Shown here: positions 53,930-63,624 of the stretch, in pieces
Layout of the letters: each line of letters begins with the position of its first letter
Numbering within the stretch: the first letter of the stretch is position 1
Source of the DNA: Nostoc favosum CHAB5714
GTDB taxonomy: Bacteria; Cyanobacteriota; Cyanobacteriia; Cyanobacteriales; Nostocaceae
Length of the DNA stretch: 64,000 nt
Direction of reading: 5' to 3'
Assembly (NCBI RefSeq): GCF_020829495.1
Contig: NZ_JAIVFQ010000006.1
Span: 1 to 64,000 of the forward strand
The notes under the pieces: generated by a model
What the model was told of the DNA's origin: nothing
What the model saw: the letters and a program-made list of their open reading frames with translations, nothing else
Databases searched by the model: none
Made by a program: the position numbers and the translations under genes

Positions 53930-54045
53930 GCAAAAGTCCTTAACACCCCACCCCCAACCCCTCCCCAAAGCATCGGGGAGGGGAGCGTTTGCTTTACTCA
54001 AATGCGGGGTGGGGTTCTTTATTTTTGATTTATGCAAGAGGTCTA
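53930..54045. mobile_element. MITE-like element family E, TAGACCTCTTGCA ends
   Basis: 116 bp with perfect 13-bp ends (53930-53942, 54033-54045) starting and finishing with TA, as expected for TA-targeting (IS630/Tc1-like) elements. The interior is the CCCCACCCC...GGGGTGGGG repeat also seen at 45830. A single related end (GGCAAGAGGTCTA) occurs near 57070. Confidence 0.75.
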
Positions 54046-54172
54046 TTATTCATACAGCGAAACACTTTTTATGCTGATTTTTAGAATCACGATGCTAAAT
54101 CGTGCTAGCCTCCATTATTGGAATAATATGGATTTTAGTCTTGTAGATTCGTCCGATTTTTGGACGTTTTTC

Positions 54173-55114
54173 CTATTTTTTATATTTTTGTTCCAGCATT
54201 TTAGGCGTAACTCCCATGAGACGCTTAAAGTGGCGATTGAGATGGCTTTGATCGACAAAACCAACTTGACTAGCAATCTCTGCAATGGAAAGTTCTCTTT
54301 GAAGCAACAACTGTTTAGCTTTTTCAATCCGACAACGAATAATATATTGATGTGGAGTCGCACCGGTAGATTGTTTAAACAGTTGCGAAAAGTAATGAGA
54401 ACTCATTTGAACAACGGCTGCAAGCTCTTTTAAGCTTAAGTCTTGGGCAAGATAAGTATTTATATAGTCAATCACTTGTTGCAACTTGTGTTTTGGTAAA
54501 CCGCCTGAATATTCCCGTAATACAAGTTGCTGTGTACAGTAGTGCTGTAACAGATGAACGATTAGGGCATTTGCCATTGCTTCTGCATATAGGCGACTAT
54601 CTGCACCATAATTTTCGAGGGCAGATTTGAGGGCTAGCCCAATTTGGTAAACCAGTGGATCGGGTGTGGCAAAATGTGGTACAAGTTCAATGCGATCGGG
54701 ATCAACTGATTCGTAAATTGCATGAGCGAAAACAGTTGGTTCAAATCCCAGAAGAATCACACCACCTGCTGTATCCCAACAGGCACGATGTCCCGTGTAA
54801 GCAGGGGCGACAACAATATTACCCTGAATTACTTGCTCACTTTGAAAGCGACCATCGAGCCTCCGTTCTGCCTGAATTGGTGTTAGCACTTCGGTAAAAA
54901 TAGCAACACCATGCTGTTTAGACAAAACCTCTGGAGTCTCGCCAGCCACCTGCCAGTCGTAAGCAAAATAGACATTATTCCAGTTTGCACTCAAACTGGT
55001 AAGAAGTGGCGATGTCTGACGACAAGCCGCTTCGCGTCTACGCGAAAAAATTCGCTTATACCCATCTTCCTTTTCTTTGGAGAAGTCAACAGATAAGGAT
55101 TTCGTTTTTAGCAT
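54173..55114 (-). CDS. AraC-family transcriptional regulator
   Basis: From ATG 55114 the product is 313 residues (a GTG at 55123 is an alternative). A cupin-like sensing domain (about 60-180, VVAPAYTGHRACWDTAGGVI) precedes two AraC helix-turn-helices (LSLKELAAVVQMSSHYFSQL and LSIAEIASQVGFVDQSHLNR). Residues about 23-33 (IFSRRREAACR) are encoded by GC-rich sequence like the dispersed GCGTAGACGCGAAGCGG repeat, probably an in-frame insertion. It is the first of the minus-strand genes next to Mn-catalase and may control it. Confidence 0.92.
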   Translation of the reverse strand: MLKTKSLSVDFSKEKEDGYKRIFSRRREAACRQTSPLLTSLSANWNNVYFAYDWQVAGETPEVLSKQHGVAIFTEVLTPIQAERRLDGRFQSEQVIQGNIVVAPAYTGHRACWDTAGGVILLGFEPTVFAHAIYESVDPDRIELVPHFATPDPLVYQIGLALKSALENYGADSRLYAEAMANALIVHLLQHYCTQQLVLREYSGGLPKHKLQQVIDYINTYLAQDLSLKELAAVVQMSSHYFSQLFKQSTGATPHQYIIRCRIEKAKQLLLQRELSIAEIASQVGFVDQSHLNRHFKRLMGVTPKMLEQKYKK

Positions 55115-55194
55115 CGCTCTCACTGGTTCGACGTTCTTAATCTATCAAACTACCAAATGAGTGCTAGCTAGCTAATACATGTTCATTAAAAATT

Positions 55195-55227
55195 CCCCCA
55201 ACCCTTCTTTGCAAGGAAAATTGGGGG
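55195..55227 (-). terminator. Terminator between Mn-catalase and AraC genes
   Basis: CCCCCAA/TTGGGGG stem with AATTTTTAA following on the minus strand. Confidence 0.6.
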
Positions 55228-55319
55228 AGTTAAGTGTAAATAGAACAGATGTGAATGCAACTTTATGCCAATGATTAGCCACCGATAGTTGTTGTACGCT
55301 CAATCAAAGGGGGTGCGCT

Positions 55320-56198
55320 CTAACTGTTGCCTTGTGTCTGTCCTGTTTTCGGCGTACCATGCAGGCGGGGATCGGGCTGGGGTGGTTCCGGTTCTGGCCC
55401 CAATGGTTGCGGATTTTCCACATACTCGAATTCGCCTTTGCCATCCATTGAGGGGCCTTTTGCCCAACGACCTTCAGAGCTTTCTGTGCCTTCTGAGTGA
55501 TTCCAGAACTGATAAGAAAACTCGCGTTTCTCCAATTCCAATGGGAAGGAACTGGGAACTGGCGTGGTTTCCAATCCAGAGCTTTCTAAATCCTCAATGG
55601 TTGCTAGCCACAAGTTTTGATGCATGGTATCACGAGCAATCATAAAGCTCAAGGTATCTTTCACCCCTGGATCGTCGGTCATCTCATACAGTCGCACTGC
55701 TTGCAAACGTCCCTGACTTTCGGCGTGGAGATTAGACCGGAAATCTGCCAACAGGTTACCACTGGAGACAATATAACGACCGTTCCAAGGATAGCCGACG
55801 CTATCAGATGGTGTTGCACCCAAACCAGATACAATAGCGTGTTGGGGGTTCATCGCCGCCGCCATAATTACATCTCGTGGGCTACTACCGCCCATCACAG
55901 CACCTACTACTGCATCTTTTGCACTTTCTTCTTGCATTTTGATCGGCGCTTTATCTAGAAGATGGGCAATCATCGTTGCCAGCATCTCAATATGACCAAT
56001 TTCCTCAGTACCAACATCTAGCAGCATATCCCGGTACTTGGCAGGGCCTCGACAGTTCCAACCCTGAAACAGATACTGCATCATCACGGTCATTTCACCA
56101 AAAGTACCGCCGATGAGTTCTTGAATTTTCATTGCGTAGACTGCATCTGGTTTTTCTGGTGGCTTAAAATACTGAAGTTTCTTATTGTGATAAAACAT
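55320..56198 (-). CDS. Manganese catalase
   Basis: Encodes 292 residues. Di-manganese ligands are visible: E35 in GGTFGEMTVMMQYLFQGW, E66 and H69 in GTEEIGHIEM, a glutamate in NLHAESQGRLQA and a histidine in RDTMHQNLW. It breaks down hydrogen peroxide in the cytoplasm; Nostoc relatives are linked to desiccation and oxidative stress. The C-terminal tail is proline-rich (PQPLGPEPEPPQPDPRLHGT). It leads the stress cluster on this strand. Confidence 0.95.
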   Translation of the reverse strand: MFYHNKKLQYFKPPEKPDAVYAMKIQELIGGTFGEMTVMMQYLFQGWNCRGPAKYRDMLLDVGTEEIGHIEMLATMIAHLLDKAPIKMQEESAKDAVVGAVMGGSSPRDVIMAAAMNPQHAIVSGLGATPSDSVGYPWNGRYIVSSGNLLADFRSNLHAESQGRLQAVRLYEMTDDPGVKDTLSFMIARDTMHQNLWLATIEDLESSGLETTPVPSSFPLELEKREFSYQFWNHSEGTESSEGRWAKGPSMDGKGEFEYVENPQPLGPEPEPPQPDPRLHGTPKTGQTQGNS

Positions 56199-56449
56199 TT
56201 GAATTCCTCGTTAATAGATGTCGTTTACACAAAATCAAACAGTTGCCAAACTTTTATGCGATTTTGTGTAGCCTCTTATTACTAGGAAACTAATCAAATG
56301 CTTTATCTTCATCAGCCTCTAGTCAGATAAAAAAAATACTTTTAAATAAGTATTCCGACTAGGGCTTTTTTCTTTATAGTTCTGTCTAGGAATGGATTTC
56401 AAAAAGCTCTGGCTTCTTTCGAGAAAGGTATAACCAAAAGGCAGTAGTT

Positions 56450-56641
56450 TAGGACTTACGCACTGTACAAATGTATCGTGATGTGCATTACCTAAAATAG
56501 GTTGTTTCAAGCTTTTCTTAATTATCCTGCGATCGTAAATAGACCATGCTGTAGGGGCTAAGCTTTTGCTGTGCCCTTACGAAAGATATGGTTTTTAACC
56601 TTGCTCCATATTTGGTATTTATTGTCAATGCGTAAGTCCTA
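56450..56641. mobile_element. MITE-like element family B, copy 4
   Basis: 192 bp with perfect TAGGACTTACGCA ends (56450-56462, 56629-56641) and TAGTT target duplications (56445-56449, 56642-56646). Internally similar to copy 2 in reverse. Confidence 0.88.
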
Positions 56642-56792
56642 TAGTTGACTGTATGGCTTTACTAGGCTCGATAGGGAGTCAAAGTAAAAAGGGGAACAAC
56701 ACTCTTCACAAGTGTCAACAAAAGCCTAGAAATAGCAAAACTTTCGGCTTGACTCGCCCGCCTCGAACTAAAGTTCTTTGGCTTTTAGCTAA

Positions 56793-56880
56793 AGTCTACT
56801 TCAGTAGACTAAAGATTTTTGGCTATATTTAGTCATCAAGAGATGACTTTCGCTAAAAGCCAAGGAACTGAAGTTCCTTG
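56793..56880. repeat. Modular hairpin repeat
   Basis: Palindromes AGTCTACTTCAGTAGACT (56793-56810), AGTCATC/GATGACT (56831-56848) and CAAGGAACTGAAGTTCCTTG (56861-56880). Confidence 0.8.
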
Positions 56881-56973
56881 CGGGACATGACTCTTACGTT
56901 AAGTTGACACCAATGAACACTCTTGCGAAAATCCTTGATCCGCCAGGGACTCAAGTCCCAGGCTAATAGCAAA

Positions 56974-57056
56974 AGTCCGTTTAAACGGACTACAATTATT
57001 GTTATTAGTCGGTTTAAACCGACTTGAGCTATTAGCCCGAAAATAAATTTTCGGGC
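56974..57056. repeat. Modular hairpin repeat, second array
   Basis: Palindromes AGTCCGTTTAAACGGACT (56974-56991), AGTCGGTTTAAACCGACT (57007-57024) and CCCGAAAATAAATTTTCGGG (57037-57056). Together with the preceding array and MITE copy 4 it fills most of the 56199-57179 gap, which has no gene. Confidence 0.85.
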
Positions 57057-57179
57057 GGATGTTCGACTTTGGCAAGAGGTCTAATGAACACTCTTGTTCC
57101 CCTACGAACGCTTTATATTCCATGCACTTGAAAGCAGCTATAAGTTTTTAGCGATCGCAAAACTTCAAATAACTGCAAA

Positions 57180-57521
57180 TCAGTTTTCGTCTCGCCCGTG
57201 AACTTGAGCGGGTGGACTGGTTGCTTCAACAGCAGTAAATGCTTCTAGGATTTTGTAAGTGTGGCTGGCTCCTTTTGGTACTACCCAAGAACTCCCAGGC
57301 TCTAGTAAAATCGTTTGCCCTTCAATATGCAATTCTGCACGACCATTGATTACATAACCAACAGTTTCATATTCTCGTGCTGTTGGCTCTTTAGGTTCGT
57401 TTGGTTCCTCATTCTCCCACAGGCGCATGGAAATGCTTTTGCCAGATGCAAGATATTTTTGACCAAGTTGACCTTTAGGCGAATTGCTAGAGTCTACTTT
57501 GATAACGGTTGTATCAGACAT
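57180..57521 (-). CDS. Small cupin-domain protein
   Basis: Encodes 113 residues. A single cupin barrel: GYVINGRAELHIEGQTILLE, then PGSSWVVPKGASHTYKILEA with one metal-type histidine pair (ELHIEG, ASHTY). The activity is unknown; it could bind a small ligand or act as an accessory stress protein. It lies between Mn-catalase and the alcohol dehydrogenase genes in the same direction. Confidence 0.85.
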   Translation of the reverse strand: MSDTTVIKVDSSNSPKGQLGQKYLASGKSISMRLWENEEPNEPKEPTAREYETVGYVINGRAELHIEGQTILLEPGSSWVVPKGASHTYKILEAFTAVEATSPPAQVHGRDEN

Positions 57522-57589
57522 ATTTTTTGCCTCTTTATACTTTTAACTTTGGGCATTGGGCATGGTTATTTTCCTTATTCCCTATTCCC

Positions 57590-57625
57590 CACTCCCCACT
57601 CCCCACTCCCCACTCCCCATTCCCT
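57590..57625. repeat. CCCCACT simple repeat
   Basis: About four heptamer units just past the stop of the dehydrogenase gene at 57627. Confidence 0.8.
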
Positions 57626-57626
57626 A

Positions 57627-58796
57627 CTACGGTTTGAGTACCACTTTGATGCAGTTATCTTTCTTGTGCTTAAAAATTTCGTAGCCGTGGGGCGCTTGTT
57701 CTAAAGGTAAAGTATGGCTGATGATAAAGGTTGGATCGATTTCACCGTTTTGAATCCGCTCTAACAAGGGTCGTAAATACTTATGGACGTGCGTTTGTCC
57801 CATTTTGAAAGTTAATCCCTTGTTCATGGCAGCACCCATCGGGATTTTATCTAAAAAGCCACCGTACACACCCGCAAGTGATACGTGACCACCTTTACCA
57901 GCAGACACTATTACTTGCCGTAATGCCGTCGGACGATCTGTTTCGAGACGTACTGCTTGCTTTACCTGGTCATAGAACGCCATAAAGTCTGTGCCGTGTG
58001 CCTCCATTCCCACTGCATCTATGCAAGCATCGGGGCCACGACCGCCAGTCATTTCTTTGAGTGCTTCGCCTACATTCACTTCTTCGTAGTTGAGAACTTC
58101 TGCTTTGCCGTATTCTTTAGCCATTTGCAGACGTTCGGGAATGCGGTCAAAGGCGATTACCCGTTCCGCACCGAGCATATATGCGCTTTGAATTGCGAAT
58201 TGTCCGACTGGGCCACAACCCCAAACGGCGACAATATCACCGGGTTTGATGTTGCAGTTCTCGGCTGCCATGTAGCCAGTGGGTAAAATATCTGTTAAAA
58301 ATAGTACTTGCTCATCCGTTAAACCATCGGGTATTTTGAGCAAGCCGACATCGGCAAAGGGTACTCTTGCATACTCTGCTTGACCACCGGCGTAACCGCC
58401 GAATAAATGAGAGTAGCCAAATAGACCAGCCGGCGAATGCCCCATTTGCTTTTCTACTAACCAAGCATTGGGGTTAGAGTTGTCGCACAGTGACCATAAA
58501 TCCCGATTGCAGAAAAAGCAGCTACCGCAAGAGATGGTGAAAGGAACAACGACGCGATCGCCTACGTTCACATTTTTAACTGCACTTCCAAGTTCTACGA
58601 CTTCCCCCATGAATTCATGACCAAGGATATCACCCTTTTGCATGGTGGGAATGTAGCCGTCATAAATATGCAAATCAGAACCACAAATTGCCGTAGAAGT
58701 AATTTTAACAATGGCATCGCGTGGATTAAGAATTTTGGGGTCGGGAACTGTATCAACCCGCACATCGTTTGCTCCATGCCAGCAAACTGCTTTCAT
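57627..58796 (-). CDS. Zinc-dependent alcohol/formaldehyde-type dehydrogenase, copy 1
   Basis: Encodes 389 residues. Catalytic zinc ligands are in [15 protein letters not shown] and [14 protein letters not shown], the structural zinc site is [15 protein letters not shown], and the NAD-binding loop [20 protein letters not shown]. It is of the class that includes glutathione-independent formaldehyde dehydrogenases. The substrate is not fixed by sequence; aldehyde detoxification fits the neighbourhood. Paralogue at 59579. Confidence 0.92.
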   Translation of the reverse strand: MKAVCWHGANDVRVDTVPDPKILNPRDAIVKITSTAICGSDLHIYDGYIPTMQKGDILGHEFMGEVVELGSAVKNVNVGDRVVVPFTISCGSCFFCNRDLWSLCDNSNPNAWLVEKQMGHSPAGLFGYSHLFGGYAGGQAEYARVPFADVGLLKIPDGLTDEQVLFLTDILPTGYMAAENCNIKPGDIVAVWGCGPVGQFAIQSAYMLGAERVIAFDRIPERLQMAKEYGKAEVLNYEEVNVGEALKEMTGGRGPDACIDAVGMEAHGTDFMAFYDQVKQAVRLETDRPTALRQVIVSAGKGGHVSLAGVYGGFLDKIPMGAAMNKGLTFKMGQTHVHKYLRPLLERIQNGEIDPTFIISHTLPLEQAPHGYEIFKHKKDNCIKVVLKP

Positions 58797-58976
58797 AATT
58801 ATTTAGTCCTTAGTTATCATTTCTGGCTCGTTAATATCAAGAGAAATACTCGATTTAGCCTGATTTTGAGACGCGATAATTATCACGTCTCAGTAACTGC
58901 TCAAAACTTCTTCAACAATGTATGAGTCAAAAATTTAGACTCAGAAATTGCTACGAATCTAGCTTCTCTCTCTTAG

Positions 58977-59357
58977 TTATTTGCTAGGAGGAGTTCGGTA
59001 ATAACCTTCTTTAGTTCCAGTCAATGGCTGAACTTTGTCTCCAACTGTATTTTTTGTAGACTTAAGAAACTCTTTTGTAGCTCGAGGAGTTTCTTCATCC
59101 AAGTTTAGCTTTTCGCGGATATTATCAGCAGCTTCTTTTAATGGATTTTGGCTTTTTGTTGTTTGGGTATCGTTTCTGATTTCACCTTGCCCCTCTGGGA
59201 TTCCTTTATAATAAGTACCTTCTGGAGTTATAACATCAGCTTGTGCTACATTAACGTAGGTAAAAGCTTGTCCTAGTAAAAACATAAATCCTACCAGGAA
59301 AACTACAAGGATTTGGGAAATGCGAATATTTCGTAGCCAAGAACTTACTCGATTCAT
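58977..59357 (-). CDS. Small exported/anchored stress-cluster protein (DUF6658-like)
   Basis: From ATG 59357 (GAGG upstream) the product is 126 residues: a hydrophobic N-terminal helix (about 13-35, ISQILVVFLVGFMFLLGQAF) then a polar domain starting VITPEGTYYKGIPEGQGEI and ending GTKEGYYRTPPSK. Two EG-YY motifs, one at each end of the polar part, are notable. It resembles small proteins found with stress genes in Nostocales; function unknown. Confidence 0.65.
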   Translation of the reverse strand: MNRVSSWLRNIRISQILVVFLVGFMFLLGQAFTYVNVAQADVITPEGTYYKGIPEGQGEIRNDTQTTKSQNPLKEAADNIREKLNLDEETPRATKEFLKSTKNTVGDKVQPLTGTKEGYYRTPPSK

Positions 59358-59449
59358 AAAAAACCTCAATTGCATTATGTTAGGTGTACAATTCAAAACC
59401 CTAAATCGGGTGCATCCCAGTTTTTATTTTTTAATGAGAAAATAATTGT

Positions 59450-59536
59450 CATTGCGAGGAGGAACGACGAAGCAATCGCATGGACTCGCTCTGAGTTGGA
59501 GGATTTTGTGATTGCTTCGCTTCGCTCGCAATGACA
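59450..59536. repeat. GTCATTGCGAGGAGGAACG dispersed repeat
   Basis: An inverted repeat with GTCATTGCGA/TCGCAATGAC ends and inner GAAGCAATC/GATTGCTTC, the same class as 43557-43695. Confidence 0.85.
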
Positions 59537-59578
59537 TGCAAAAAAGTGGGATGCTCCCCCTAAATCATTATTCACTAT

Positions 59579-60748
59579 TCAGGGTTTAAGAACAACTTTG
59601 ATGCAGTTATCCTTTTTTTGTTGAAAGATGTCGTAGGCGTGGGGTGCTTGCTCTAGAGGCAATTGATGGGTGACAACGAAGGATGGATCAAGTTTTCCAT
59701 CCAAAATCTTCTGCAATAACAAATGCATATATTTTTGTCCATGCATTTGTCCCATTCTAAAGGTTAAACCCTTGTTGAAGGCTGCACCCAATGGTATTTT
59801 GTCTACAAAACCGCCATAAACACCCATGATTGAAAGAGTCCCGCCTTTACGACAGGCGACCATCATTTCCCGCAGAACGTGGGGACGGTCGGTTTCCAAT
59901 CTGAGCTTTTGTTTTGTCTGGTCGTAGAAGTCTTCTAAACCAACGCCGTGTGCTTCTAAACCAACGGCATCGATGCAAGCATCGGGGCCACGACCACCAG
60001 TCATCTCTTTCAACGCTTCGCCAGCATTAACTTCTTCGTAGTTAATCACTTCTGCTTTGGCAAACTTTTTCGCCATTTCCAGGCGTTCGGGAAAGCGATC
60101 TATAGCGATCACTTTTTCGGCTCCCATCATGTAGGCGCTAATCATGGCAAATTGTCCAACAGCACCGCAACCCCAAACGGCTACGGTATCACCCGGTTGA
60201 ATATCGCATAATTCTGCGCCCATATAACCGGTGGGGATGGCATCGGAGATGAATAACAACATCTCATCCGGCAAGTCTGGCGGAACTTTAACTACACCCA
60301 CATCAGCAAAGGGTACACGTATATATTCTGCTTGTGCGCCTGCATAACCACCTAACATGTGGGAGTAGCCATAAATTGCTGAGGTGATATTGCCAAACAA
60401 TTTTTCTTGAATCCAACCTTTGGGATTGGAATTATCGCACAACGACCACATATCATGTTGGCAATAATGGCAATTACCACAGCCAATGGTGGAAGGAACA
60501 ACAACGCGATCGCCTATTTTTAAATTGTTGACTCCCTTACCAACTTCCACGACTTCCCCCATAAATTCGTGACCAATAATGTCACCCTGTTGCACTGTGG
60601 GAATATAGCCGCCATAAATATGTAGATCAGAGCCACAAATCGCCGTGGAAGTAATTTTAATAATCGCATCACGCGGGTTGAGAATTGTCGGATCTGGTAC
60701 CGACTGTACCCGCACATCATTAGCACCGTTCCAGCAGACTGCTTTCAT
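59579..60748 (-). CDS. Zinc-dependent alcohol/formaldehyde-type dehydrogenase, copy 2
   Basis: Encodes 389 residues, the same length as copy 1 and by eye about 75 percent identical, including [28 protein letters not shown] and [20 protein letters not shown]. All zinc ligands are kept, so both copies should be active. The small DUF6658-like gene lies between the paralogues, so this is not a simple recent tandem duplication. Confidence 0.92.
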   Translation of the reverse strand: MKAVCWNGANDVRVQSVPDPTILNPRDAIIKITSTAICGSDLHIYGGYIPTVQQGDIIGHEFMGEVVEVGKGVNNLKIGDRVVVPSTIGCGNCHYCQHDMWSLCDNSNPKGWIQEKLFGNITSAIYGYSHMLGGYAGAQAEYIRVPFADVGVVKVPPDLPDEMLLFISDAIPTGYMGAELCDIQPGDTVAVWGCGAVGQFAMISAYMMGAEKVIAIDRFPERLEMAKKFAKAEVINYEEVNAGEALKEMTGGRGPDACIDAVGLEAHGVGLEDFYDQTKQKLRLETDRPHVLREMMVACRKGGTLSIMGVYGGFVDKIPLGAAFNKGLTFRMGQMHGQKYMHLLLQKILDGKLDPSFVVTHQLPLEQAPHAYDIFQQKKDNCIKVVLKP

Positions 60749-60762
60749 AGTTATTAGTCCTT

Positions 60763-60806
60763 AGTCATTGGTCATTAGTCATTGGTCATTAGTCATTGGT
60801 CATTTG
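60763..60806. repeat. GTCATTGGTCATTA simple repeat
   Basis: Three or so 14-bp units upstream of the dehydrogenase gene, in its likely leader or promoter region. Confidence 0.8.
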
Positions 60807-60875
60807 CTTTAGGCAAAGGACAAATGACATAGACGCGCCAGCGGCTTCCCGTAGGGTAGGACAAAGAACAAATAA

Positions 60876-61574
60876 CTACTTGCGTCCAGAAGGTTGACCT
60901 TCGGTTGTAGCAATTTCGCCTGCTTCCATTAGCATTTTGAAGCGGCGCAATTCATCACCAATTTGCTGTTCTGGTTCTTCACCGAAAAGTTTAGCTACGG
61001 TAGCTGCCAATGCTCCACCGGGGGGGTTATACTCCAAAACAACTTTAACTTCCGTGCCGCGATCGCCTGGTGCTTTTTTGAAGCGAACAAAACCAGAATT
61101 ATCTACGTCTGCACCTTCTACAGAAGCCCAAGAAATAAATTCATTTTCCCGGTCTTCGAGAATATCTGCATCCCATTCTACACTGTTACCCAAGGGTGCA
61201 TTGGCAATCCAGTGAGAACGTTTTTCGTTATGCACCTTGACAGATTTGAGATGCTTCATAAATGTAGGCAGATTCTCAAAGTCGTGCCAAAAGCGATAGA
61301 GTTCTTCTGCCGATTTATTGATAGTTACCGTTTTTTCAACTTTGATGGGTTGGTTTAGACCTATTGCTTCCTGTGCTTTCTGGATTGTGCTTTGCTTGGT
61401 TGCACCTTGATAAACCAAACCGCCACCGGCTAAAGCCGTCAGCGCTCCTCGCAATGAACCTTGCCTTAAACCCATCAGCACCATCGCACCACCACCAATG
61501 AGAGATGCCCAACGCTCTACTTCACTAGCTTCAGGCTGGTTTGTACTTGATTTATCCCCTGATGTTGAAGTCAC
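60876..61574 (-). CDS. SRPBCC-domain protein with hydrophobic front
   Basis: Encodes 232 residues. Residues 20-60 include a glycine-rich hydrophobic part (WASLIGGGAMVLMGLRQGSL, ALAGGGLVYQG) like YgaP/DUF2892 membrane modules. Residues 78-225 are a polyketide-cyclase/SRPBCC fold (VEKTVTINKSAEELYRFWHD, then GNSVEWDADILEDRENEFIS). A lipid or other hydrophobic ligand is possible. It lies in the stress cluster. Confidence 0.82.
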   Translation of the reverse strand: MTSTSGDKSSTNQPEASEVERWASLIGGGAMVLMGLRQGSLRGALTALAGGGLVYQGATKQSTIQKAQEAIGLNQPIKVEKTVTINKSAEELYRFWHDFENLPTFMKHLKSVKVHNEKRSHWIANAPLGNSVEWDADILEDRENEFISWASVEGADVDNSGFVRFKKAPGDRGTEVKVVLEYNPPGGALAATVAKLFGEEPEQQIGDELRRFKMLMEAGEIATTEGQPSGRK

Positions 61575-61680
61575 TTTTTATATCTCCATTACTGTAAATT
61601 CACCATAGAGGCGCAAATACCTCTTCTTTCTATCTGTGTGTTATTTGCGCCTCTTCGGTAGCCGTCTATGTTAAAAAACC

Positions 61681-62778
61681 TTACATTGACACAGCAGCCC
61701 CTGTAGTCGGCTTAGGAGGCTGAATCTGAGTGCCTATCCGCGCCCGATACAACTCTACTAATCGCTGTTCGTATTTCAATAAATCCTGGTAAATTTCTTT
61801 GAAAATAGCAGTTGCTACTGGGTCAGTGAACATTGCAGATAAATTGCCAATATCGCCGATACCAGTTTGCACATCACCTAAAGCAGAACGTAACTGATAT
61901 ATGTCATCGCTTCCGGTCATGGCAGTTTTCACCTTGGCATACTGATTGGCAATATTTGCGCCTAAAGAAGGTTTTTCGCCTAATAGCTGAAGATAGGTTT
62001 CCAGTTTTTGAATGTGGCGCTGTTTATTAGCAATTATTTCTTGAAAGACTGAGTTTACTTCGCTATCTGATTCTTTTTGCAAGTAATTTTCAAATGCTTC
62101 TAGTGAATAGCGTTCACCAGCAAGAGCATTATTTAAACCTTTGGTGATCTCACCTTTAGTTGAGCCACCCCAAGCATCAGCCAGTTTCCACCATTCAGCA
62201 CTTGTGTCTTTCTCATTTGGTAATGCAGCATCTTTGCCACCATAACCCAAACGGCTCAAAATAGCTGTGGTAAAAATTGGCAAGTCTCCAGGTTCACGGG
62301 ATGTAATCAAATTTCCGTCAACTACCACCGGCTCATCTAGATATTTTGCGCCAGCGTTAATCATATCCTTGGCAATAGCGATAAAACCAGTGGCTTGTTT
62401 ACCTTTGAGCAAGTCGCCTTCAATTAAAACTTGTGGGCCATGACAAACAGCAGCAACTAATTTTCCTTGTTGTATAGCTTCTTGGACAAAACGTACTGTG
62501 TTGGTGTTCCGCCGCATTTGATCAGGAGCCATACCGCCGGGAATTATTACAGCGTCGAATTCGGCTGCGATCGCTTCTGTGGTAGTACCATCAGCTTGGA
62601 TGCTAAGTTTGCCGCGTTTACCCTTATATTTTTCATTCATTCGGGAACCCAGGACTACTACCTCCATTCCCGCTTGTTTTAGTCCATTATAAGGAACTGT
62701 AAATTCTGCATCCTCTACTGCCTGTTCAATGAGAATGGCAACTTTTTTCTTACCGGAATTATTGTTATGGTCAGTCAT
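61681..62778 (-). CDS. DJ-1/PfpI domain fused to a ferritin-like helical domain
   Basis: Encodes 365 residues. Residues 10-180 are a PfpI-type glutamine amidotransferase fold: nucleophile elbow cysteine C112 in AAVCHGPQVLIEG, with DAVIIPGGMAPDQMRR. Residues about 208-345 are a four-helix ferritin-like/DUF2383-type bundle (NALAGERYSLEAFENYLQKE, EIIANKQRHIQKLETYLQLL). A class I deglycase or chaperone joined to a helical bundle suggests protein protection under stress. The fusion is the notable feature. Confidence 0.82.
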   Translation of the reverse strand: MTDHNNNSGKKKVAILIEQAVEDAEFTVPYNGLKQAGMEVVVLGSRMNEKYKGKRGKLSIQADGTTTEAIAAEFDAVIIPGGMAPDQMRRNTNTVRFVQEAIQQGKLVAAVCHGPQVLIEGDLLKGKQATGFIAIAKDMINAGAKYLDEPVVVDGNLITSREPGDLPIFTTAILSRLGYGGKDAALPNEKDTSAEWWKLADAWGGSTKGEITKGLNNALAGERYSLEAFENYLQKESDSEVNSVFQEIIANKQRHIQKLETYLQLLGEKPSLGANIANQYAKVKTAMTGSDDIYQLRSALGDVQTGIGDIGNLSAMFTDPVATAIFKEIYQDLLKYEQRLVELYRARIGTQIQPPKPTTGAAVSM

Positions 62779-62909
62779 TGATTGTATTACCTGTTTATTT
62801 CTAGTATTTAACTAGGTACAATATTTATCGATTAGGAGAGTTAAAAACCAGGATTTTTCCTGATAAATTTTGTTTGATTTGCCTACTATGCAGAAACTTC
62901 ACTTGTTGC

Positions 62910-63287
62910 TCAAGTCCCAAACAGTTCTTCGTAATCGTGAGAAAAATGGGCGTGTAAGGCAGCAAATAATTCTGGGCTGATGGCATTTTGCAACACAGTA
63001 AATACAGCCCTAACATGAATTGCCACAGTGGTTGGTTCTATATTTTCTTTTTTACTTGCACGGGCAATAAACTCTTGTAAGTTGAAAGAGCCACCACTAT
63101 CCCCTTCTTTTCCTCGCAAATAATCCCCTAGTTGTTGGGGCAAATTTGCAGCTAGTTCCTGTGCTTCATCATCTGCTATCCGTTCTTTAAGGGTTTCTAG
63201 TGTGGCACGGGTAGCACGTTCTGCCTTTTCACGAGAATCTGATTGGGTAAGGCTTTGTACATGTGTAATGAACTCATCGTATTCCAC
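62910..63287 (-). CDS. DUF2267-family protein
   Basis: Encodes 125 residues, helical: MEYDEFITHVQSLTQSDSRE, TLETLKERIADDEAQELAAN, LPQQLGDYLRGKEGDSGGSF, and FAALHAHFSHDYEELFG. DUF2267 proteins are small and unstudied; they occur with stress genes. It is first of the minus-strand stress genes at this end, 130 bases before the DJ-1 fusion gene. Confidence 0.85.
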   Translation of the reverse strand: MEYDEFITHVQSLTQSDSREKAERATRATLETLKERIADDEAQELAANLPQQLGDYLRGKEGDSGGSFNLQEFIARASKKENIEPTTVAIHVRAVFTVLQNAISPELFAALHAHFSHDYEELFGT

Positions 63288-63624
63288 TGTCTACCTCCGC
63301 TTCTCAAAATTCTTTAGTTAAAAGCATGAATATAAAGTTAAATAGCTAAACTTAAATTTTATTTTTGCTCAATAAGAAAAAATAGTTATGAGTGAGAACC
63401 TGGCTACTGAATAATTTCGGTTTTATAGCTCTTAACTCATAACTAAAAACTTCAACTACAAGTTGCTTGACCATGAATTCATATTTACAATGGTATGACC
63501 CGATAGGTAGTTTAGCTTCGTTCCAAGGGGATAGATTATTTTATTTCTAAAGCTATACATCTCTAGTAAGACAACTGGGTGACAAGAAAACGTTATTGTG
63601 AGAATGCACAAAAGGGCTAGTATC
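63288..63624. other. Divergent promoter region at the right end
   Basis: AT-rich spacer between the DUF2267 gene and the plus-strand gene at 63625. It contains GTTATGAGT/AACTCATAAC heptamer-type repeats (63386-63445). No gene seen. Confidence 0.5.

Noticed and set aside
54720..54750. GGTTCAAATCCC, a tRNA T-arm-like string
   Set aside because: Lies inside the AraC coding sequence with no acceptor stem or anticodon arm around it; no tRNA was found in the window.
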